Position numbers and translations under genes: made by a program. A stretch of 64,000 nucleotides of DNA, from contig NW_024043372.1 in assembly GCF_014851395.1 (NCBI RefSeq), forward strand, positions 10,531,969-10,595,968, given 5' to 3'. The DNA is from Micropterus salmoides. Taxonomy: Eukaryota; Chordata; Actinopteri; Centrarchiformes; Centrarchidae. Below are positions 58,161 to 64,000 of this stretch, one piece after another (position 1 is the stretch's first letter; each line of letters starts with the position of its first letter). The notes beneath the pieces are model-generated. The model saw only the letters and a program-made list of their open reading frames with translations, ran no database searches and was not told the origin of the DNA.

Positions 58161-58890
58161 TTTCTCAGAATTACAACCTCTTGATGATCAGGCTTTGAAA
58201 TAGCTGAAACAAAAAAATTACTGCGCACTGTTAATATGCTAATAGGCTGTTGAACACAGGAAAATGTGTATAGGCTATAAAGAACACTGAGAACAATCGG
58301 GAACTAACATCACTAAATCAAGCACCAACATACTTTAGAAAGAGACATCACCTGGATTCACATTACATTTTTGTCTCATAGCTAAACTAACATCTGTTAT
58401 TCAACACAATGTACAGCAACATTTTAAGAGAAATCCCAAACAGTTGTGTGGAATGTAAAAAGTAATCTAATGTTACGTTAAATTAAAGCTTTAGCTAACA
58501 GTTACTCACCACTGTCAACTGAAGGGACAATGGTTGGTGGTGAACGGTCTGGGTATCATATGCTTTCGGTCACTACTGCACCTGTGGGTTTGGTAAATCA
58601 CGGTCCACTAGTGTTCAGTAAAATTGTTGTTTAAATCCATTAACGGTAAGGAGTTCCAAATGAGAACCACAGATCCAGTCAGAGACGACGTCCTTTCGAG
58701 ATGGACGAGTTGGTCTAACAGACTGCCCTGGACCAACATTAGCTGTTAGCTAACTGTTGAAGTGTATGCTTCTGTGTCACTGTGGCTGAATTTCTTCTCT
58801 TGTTACATTGTCTCAGTCTTTAATGTTTCCTCAAATGTTGTAGCTGGCCTTCTCACTACTTTTGTAAATGTTGAGTAACAAGAAATTTTA
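58161..58890. other. Class-2 spacer resuming after the DIRS element
   Basis: Opens with TTTCTCAGAATTACAACCTC...CAGGCTTTGAAATAGCTGAAAC, which continues the unit sequence seen at 45543-45605. No gene afterwards. Confidence 0.5.
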
Positions 58891-59380
58891 ATCTTCTGGG
58901 CCCAGTTATTCAAAAGTAATCTGAATGGATTTTGGCTATCGGATTGGATCAAATCTTGAAAATGTGTTGTTCAAAAAGAAAACAAGGATTCTGAAATCGG
59001 ATCAGATCAACAAATCCAATCCTGATTTTGATCTGGATCAAACCTTCAGTTTGTGTTGTTCAAAACATTTTAGTAGGATTGGTATCCCTTTGATCCAAAA
59101 AATCTGGATTATCCTGATCCCAACAGAAAGGACGCTTCTACCTGTTGGTCTTTATATCATTAACAGCCTACTTTGTCATATGTAGTACCATTTAGAGCAG
59201 GAAATCCGGATTTGGTAATCCTGAAAAGTTTGTATGTGGATTAACGTGATCCAATCCAGTATTACTTTGAAAAACCAGCACAAAAATAAAATGGGTTACG
59301 TAATCCTGAATAGAAAAACATGGGATTTCCAAATCCGGATCATTCTGATCCAGATTAAACTTTTTGAACATCTGGGCCCT
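58891..59380. mobile_element. About 480-bp MITE-like element
   Basis: Inverted ends GGGCCCAGTTATTCAAAAG at 58898 and, reversed, AGGGCCCAGATGTTCAAAAAG ending at 59380. The interior is rich in repeated GGATT/GATCC phrases and has no meaningful ORF. Target duplication unclear. Confidence 0.6.
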
Positions 59381-59744
59381 AGTGTTAATTTATTATCCTA
59401 GTTGGATCTTAATTTTGGCGCAAGAGGCGATATCTACGATCCAGTATCTACTCCCTGTCACATTAATTAATCTACCTGAGTGGACAAAATGGCATAATGA
59501 TCGTCTGCCCTGATGTTCAGACCCCGACTCATTAAACAAACATGATGTTTTTGCATTTTACAATATTATTTGATTGACCGTGTAACATGTGTCTAAAATG
59601 GAAAGTCATTAATTCAAATTTTCATTTTTTTAATTTAACGTCTAAATATTATATTTCGGGGTCCCAAACTCACCCTCAGCGCTCACACTGCTTGTGCACA
59701 GTACTGTCAACAAGACGATTTGTAGAGAGGCAAATGACTATTTC

Positions 59745-60255
59745 TGCTAATGGACAGAGTGTGGGAAAGCTCTTGAGAGCAGAGTTTAGTGTGAATGACA
59801 TCCATCCCACCAGCAGCCAGCAAGTAATTCTCCAAAGGGATTTGGCACACTTCAGAAAACATCTGCCCCCCACCAGGAAACCCCCAAGACTCATGCTGAA
59901 ATTTAGGTCCAGTTGATGGTAAGTAATGAGGCGGGATTATGACTGGAGAGGCACAATGTATGACTGATTGGAAACAGAAAAATATAAAACGACAAATCAT
60001 TTTGGTGATAACTGATGATAAACTGTTTACCTACATTTCAGATGTAACAAAGTGAGACAGCCAATGGCGTCCTTTCCCTCCAGATGGCTGGTGATGTCAG
60101 GCTCTGTTTCGATTACAACACACAGCCAGCATCTGTCACAGAAGTGGTTCATTGACCAGACCATTCAGGGAGTCAGTGTGGGAAACTGAGCTCAACTTGT
60201 TACTCACACTAACTACAAGGCACATGTCAAATTACTATGCTACATCTGGAAAGCA
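59745..60255 (+). promoter_or_regulatory. Upstream Notch-type module of gene K
   Basis: GTGTGGGAAAGCTCTTGAG near 59758, CRE position TGATGTCA near 60092, pair GTGGGAA (60178-60184) / TACTCAC (60201-60207). Class 2. Confidence 0.6.
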
Positions 60256-60464
60256 GCATGATTATTATGTTGAGTTTATTAAGTGCCTGAATCACAATAC
60301 TGTTTTGCAAAAGCTTAATTTTGGATTAAGCAAAACTAAACAATGTATCTAGTCAAAGTATTTTAGCTGCTACACATTGGATTTTGGCTCAATAATTGGC
60401 AAACGAAAAGCTACTTAAATTTAGGATTTATTTCTATCCTTTTACATTACACCAAAAATGTTTG

Positions 60465-60829
60465 TCTCCCACATGTGTGATGGGATGATCAGGATCTGCA
60501 TCTGAATCAGGCAGCAGATCTGCTCTTGCTACAGGGTCACCGCATTCCCAGATTCACACAGAGCTCTTTGAGTCTCTCTCCATCACCCCCACTGCACCAC
60601 CTGTTCCACTAAGACCATTGTCCCCCAGGCAATAACAGCATTCAGCGTGCTGCTGCTCCACTTGCCTGATTATCTCACCAAGCTCTCTGATTGGCTGAGA
60701 CTGTGAGAAACTCCAACCAGACCCAAACCCACACATTGATATGCAGATGTGGGACTTTAAATAGGAGGGATGAAGCCAGCAGAGATCAGATTCTCTCAAC
60801 AGAGACCTCTACAGCACAGAGATCCAGCC
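60465..60829 (+). promoter_or_regulatory. Proximal promoter and 5' UTR of gene K
   Basis: Palindrome AGCAGATCTGCT near 60513, reverse CCAAT, pair GTGAGAA (60713-60719) / AACCCAC (60736-60742), TATA variant TTTAAATA at 60756-60763. The usual CATATGG reads GATATGC. Confidence 0.67.
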
Positions 60830-61422
60830 ATGGCACCTACAATCACTGCAGCAATGATCGATTCTCAGGAGCATCTGATTCTGACCCACAAGGTAAACTG
60901 AAGATTCAAGAAAACTCAATATTTTATGAAATGTTGTCTTTTTATACTAACACTACACCTTGAATGAATTTATCAATGACTTTGTTCTTCTTTCTGCAGC
61001 TCAGAAAGCCTCTGGTGGAGAAGTTACGCAGAGAGCGAATCAACAGCAGTATTGAGCAGCTCAAGTCTCTCCTGGGTCCAGAGTTCCTCAAACAGCAGCC
61101 AGACTCCAAGCTGGAGAAAGCAGACATCCTGGAGATGACAGTTTGTGTCCTGAGACGATTGCAGCAGCAGCATCAAGCTGTGGACTCAGCAGCTGTCGAT
61201 CAGGGCTACTCCAGGTGTGTCCGAGAGGTGGACCACTTCCTGTCTAAAGAGGAGGTGGAGACACAGTCCCAGAGAAGACTTGTGAACCACTTCAACAAGC
61301 TGCAGTCTTCCTCTGATAAGAAGCAGAGAGAGGCTGACTTCTCTCTTCTGAGCTCCACAGTCCAGACCAGCATCACCAAAGAGAAGAGTCTGGCCAGGAG
61401 CGCCCCCTGGAGGCCGTGGTAG
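60830..61422 (+). CDS. her4: her4/hes5-like bHLH-Orange repressor, gene K (intact)
   Basis: Exons 60830-60892 and 61000-61422, 161 aa, intron 107 bp. HES basic region with proline, HLH, Orange domain (DQGYSRCVREVDHF) and WRPW are complete. Private differences are Ile in exon 1 (MIDSQEHLIL), QQHQAVDS after helix 2, Arg for Gln in CVREV, and DKKQREA. It is the last copy of the array and has the most divergent 3' UTR, so it may be one of the oldest units, with its exon 2 kept similar by gene conversion; that is inference. Confidence 0.88.
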
Positions 61423-62250
61423 ACACCTACAGACTGGAGTTACCACCAGACAAACTGAGATGACCACATTGGTCAAAGATTTCTGAACTGAATTCTTTGA
61501 AATGTTATGGACTTGTTCGTCTGTATGTACAGGAGCTGCATTTTGTGTTTTTTTTTTGTGCCAGATGACATTTCCTAAATGTCAGCAACATTATCTTTCA
61601 AGGTTAGAAAGAGAACATCTTGTCATGCATGTTGCATGAACCAAATCTGATCGCATCAGCAATTATTTTTATACTTCACTGTACTTCATGTATTGGTATT
61701 ATATAATGATATGGAACCATATGTTATCCTTTTATTGATATTGATCATATTGATCAAAACATGTTAACATGCCATTTATATGGACATATTGTCATAATGG
61801 ACTATATTCTTTCATATTATTCAAAACTGATCAGTTTTAAGATCTAAATGTTTATCCTTTTTTCTGAAAGGTTTGCTTAGTGTCACACTGTCACCTTTTT
61901 CCAGTGACTGTTATGTTGTCTTTGATGAACACTCATGTATTCAGTGGTTATTAACCTGCTGTCATCACTCTGTGATAAGAACATTTTGATCTGTTTAAGG
62001 TCAGTTTTTACTGCTTTGATTGTGTTTATTAAGAGCAAATTATCATTCTTGTTTGAAAATATTAATTTGAATCGTTTGTAAGATTGTTTTGTCTTTTATA
62101 AAGATAACTGTTGCTTTACTGACTACACTGTGTCTTGGAGAAAGCTTCAAGTTGTTGTTGTGATTTAAGATCATGTATAGCCAGAGCTTTTCATACTTGA
62201 AGTGGCTCAATGTGCCTTTTTTTAAAATAAACAAACAATGCTATTTGTAA
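61423..62250 (+). other. 3' UTR of gene K, diverged, hairpins kept
   Basis: Hairpin 1 is CTTGGAG-AAAG-CTTCAAG at 62134-62151, with a G-U pair in place of the T-A pair of the sisters. Hairpin 2 is GTGAT-TTAAG-ATCAT at 62160-62174. AATAAA is at 62226-62231. The rest has diverged much more than the coding exon. Confidence 0.65.
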
Positions 62251-62701
62251 ATTTTGTGTTCTAATATTATTTTGTCTCCCAGCTTTTTAATAATATTTTT
62301 AGAATTTACATTTCATGTTTCACTCTACACTCTCCATCTCACTGTGGCTACAATCATTTATTGGCCCCATTACAATAAATTCCTTATTGGAATATTTAAA
62401 TAACATGCAATTAACCACCATCAACATAAAGCTAATGGAGTTTCATCCATGTATGTTGTTTTTTTTTTACCAAAGAGAGAGCTAGAGGTCAATGAAAGAG
62501 TCAACGACAAAGAAAATGTTGACTGTAAATGATGACATTTATGCGTACATGACTTTCTCACTGGATCTTCAAGAAAACTTAACAGCCATTATGCAGATAT
62601 ATACAGATTTTATTCTCAAGGCAAAAACATAAATGAAAGACGCAGTAATGTAATGTAAACAATAACCATTTCTGTTGGCTCTCTGCTTTAATCATGGGAT
62701 G
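62251..62701. other. AT-rich spacer after the array
   Basis: No gene or unit-like sequence; the tandem array ends here. Confidence 0.5.
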
Positions 62702-63228
62702 TGTTGGGAGACGGGACAGAAAGGACCCAAACGCAACGCTCAGAGGGAAGGAGGTTTTATTGAGGGTTCACGAAGGGGGCTAGGGAAGAGGTGAGGGAGG
62801 AGAGGTGGACGCCGGGGGACGCGGGCACGGAGGACCGAGGAGCAGGCGAGGCACAGGTGGTGAGGCGAGGAGGAGCCGGGAGGGCGCCGTGGAAGAAGCC
62901 CGAGAGGAGAGGACCGAAGGATGAGCCCAGCCGACTGAACGGATGACGAGGGTGAGTGAACCGGGTATGGAGCAACGACGATCAAGCGAGGATGGTGTGG
63001 AGAACCGGGGTTAAAATACAGGCAGGGATGAGGTTGATTACTGGCAGGTGTGGCAGGCTGACAAGGCGGCTGATGAGGTGCAGGTGCAGGTAGTTGGCTG
63101 GGCTCAGGAGCCGAGGAAGAGAGGAGGAGAACACAGGGAGGCAGGCAGAGCAAAACAATGGGTGAAATAAAGTGAGAAAAAAAAGGGAAACCAGGACACT
63201 CACCTTAAGCTGGGCTGTCCCCACAACA
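62702..63228 (-). mobile_element. GC-rich solo LTR (527 bp)
   Basis: Starts TGTTGGGAGACGGGACAG, ends CCCCACAACA, with exact GGATG duplications at 62697-62701 and 63229-63233. The GGTTTTATTGAGG stretch near 62752 is AATAAAA on the minus strand. The purine-rich interior has long ORFs in several frames but no recognisable domain. Confidence 0.72.
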
Positions 63229-63898
63229 GGATGGGTGTTGGTTGACTCATACATTTTTTTGCAGTTTACAGACTTCCTACACAATACATAAATTAAGGAT
63301 GTTTTTTTTGTTGGTTATGCTCAAAGTTGACAGTGAGTTTAGGTGTAGTCAGAAAAATGCATTTGATTGACTAATAGAACCAAAAATATGACATAAAATC
63401 TCAAGCAAATTCCATAATAATGTAGTCTAATGTCTTTGCAATGCCTGCCAGACACTTATGGAGGACAGATTATGAATAATCCTTTAAAGTTGTTATTTGT
63501 AAGATTATTGCTTTTCTAAGTAGAGTCATTAATTTGTATGACATATGATCATTGACATGACTTGTTTCTTTTACCTGTACTTAATCCTTTTGATGCACTT
63601 TGAGAAAGGAGTATACATTTTGTTTTCTTGTCTGGGAGAAATGTGCTGCCGTTTTCTGTTCATTATCCTCTGTGAACACACTAAGACAACCGCAAGCTAT
63701 ATAATCAGGTTCAGGTTGGTTTACCTTCCTGCTTATCTCCTCTCCATCTGTCTGCATGTCTATCGGCTGTCTGTGTAGGGGCTCAGGTTTCCTAGTTCCC
63801 CTCCTCTGAGCTCCCACAGCTCCCTGCACAAGGCTGAACGTGCCCCGGTCACACGCCCTCCTCTCTCTCTGGTGCTGGGAGCCACATCGACACACGGC
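63229..63898. other. Non-coding, GC-richer towards the end
   Basis: AT-rich to about 63700, then GC-rich. A TATATAATC box at 63698-63706 (TATATAG-like on the minus strand) next to GC-rich DNA could mark a promoter, but no following exon is recognisable in either direction. Confidence 0.3.
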
Positions 63899-63953
63899 TT
63901 CCCACACTTCTGTATGCAGCCTGCTCAGCTGCCCACACAATAGAAGTGTGTCT
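63899..63953 (-). promoter_or_regulatory. Minus-strand match to the array's distal module
   Basis: On the minus strand AGACACACTTCTATTGT (63937-63953) is identical to the start of the distal module, and GTGTGGGAA (63899-63907) follows at exactly the same distance of 30 bases. The 30 bases between are different. It may be an enhancer of a gene outside the window; the function is inferred. Confidence 0.5.
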
Positions 63954-64000
63954 ACTCTCACAAAGCCTCAGGACGGTTCTCAGGACGAAAGTCATTTCAC

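Noticed and set aside
16815..60963. Forward ORF of 71-90 codons covering promoter, 5' UTR and exon 1 (VRNSSQTRTHTFIWRCG...)
   Set aside because: It runs in another frame through the RBPJ pair, TATA box and splice donor, so it is a shadow of promoter plus exon 1.
12685..61476. Antisense ORF of about 96 codons behind each copy (MTNVVISVCLV...CRCLPRPPGG)
   Set aside because: It is the reverse strand of exon 2 and the first 3' UTR bases. It recurs only because the copies are near-identical, and has no promoter or domain of its own.
62740..63284. Pro/Ser-rich minus-strand ORFs of 72-137 codons
   Set aside because: They lie within the purine-rich solo LTR and are open in several frames from biased composition.
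63581..63961. 126-codon minus-strand ORF at the window end
   Set aside because: GC-rich and open by composition, with no known domain. It overlaps the distal-module match and a TATA-like box, so it is more likely regulatory DNA.

Overview
The window is vertebrate nuclear DNA from a teleost, probably a percomorph. Genes are split by GT-AG introns, the spacers are AT-rich, and fish-type transposons are present: an L2/CR1-like LINE, a DIRS tyrosine-recombinase retrotransposon, solo LTRs and MITE-like repeats. No bacterial, CRISPR, rRNA or convincing tRNA feature was seen.

Layout. (1) 1-2310: end of a plus-strand PDZRN3/PDZRN4/PDZD4-family gene; its last coding exon begins near 876 and stops at 2310, with a possibly long 3' UTR. 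(2) 2.3-10.4 kb: non-coding DNA with old repeats and a (CA)n tract. (3) 10.4-62.3 kb: a tandem array of hes5/her4-type bHLH-Orange repressor genes. I count eleven gene-sized copies plus one 3' relic. Five are intact, each two exons and 161 aa ending in WRPW: 16954-17551, 22197-22794, 39100-39698 (minus), 47280-47873 and 60830-61422. Six are broken, each by different lesions: 10.4, 12.3, 27.5, 31.7, 43.2 and 51.8 kb. The relic is at 24.8 kb. (4) 62.7-64 kb: a solo LTR, then a GC-richer end that carries a short match to the array's distal Notch-type module.

Each repeat unit carries its own regulatory set. A distal module holds an RBPJ (CSL) site 1-5 kb upstream. A middle module holds a second RBPJ site, a CRE-like site and a paired RBPJ site with a 16-bp spacer. 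A proximal promoter holds a 12-bp palindrome, CCAAT, a second 16-bp-spaced RBPJ pair and a TATA box. The 3' UTR is about 1 kb and carries two adjacent small hairpins shortly before AATAAA. The geometry matches the SPS architecture known for Notch-regulated HES/E(spl) genes, so the array looks like a Notch output amplified by gene number.

The array has been remodelled by unequal exchange (hybrid upstream regions in the 43-kb and 51-kb units), by an 8.3-kb inversion (about 33.25-41.58 kb) that flips the 39-kb gene, and by transposon insertions. One LINE tail lies inside the exon of the 31-kb copy, and a 3.7-kb DIRS element separates the last gene from the rest. All calls come from reading sequence by eye; no alignment or database search was run.
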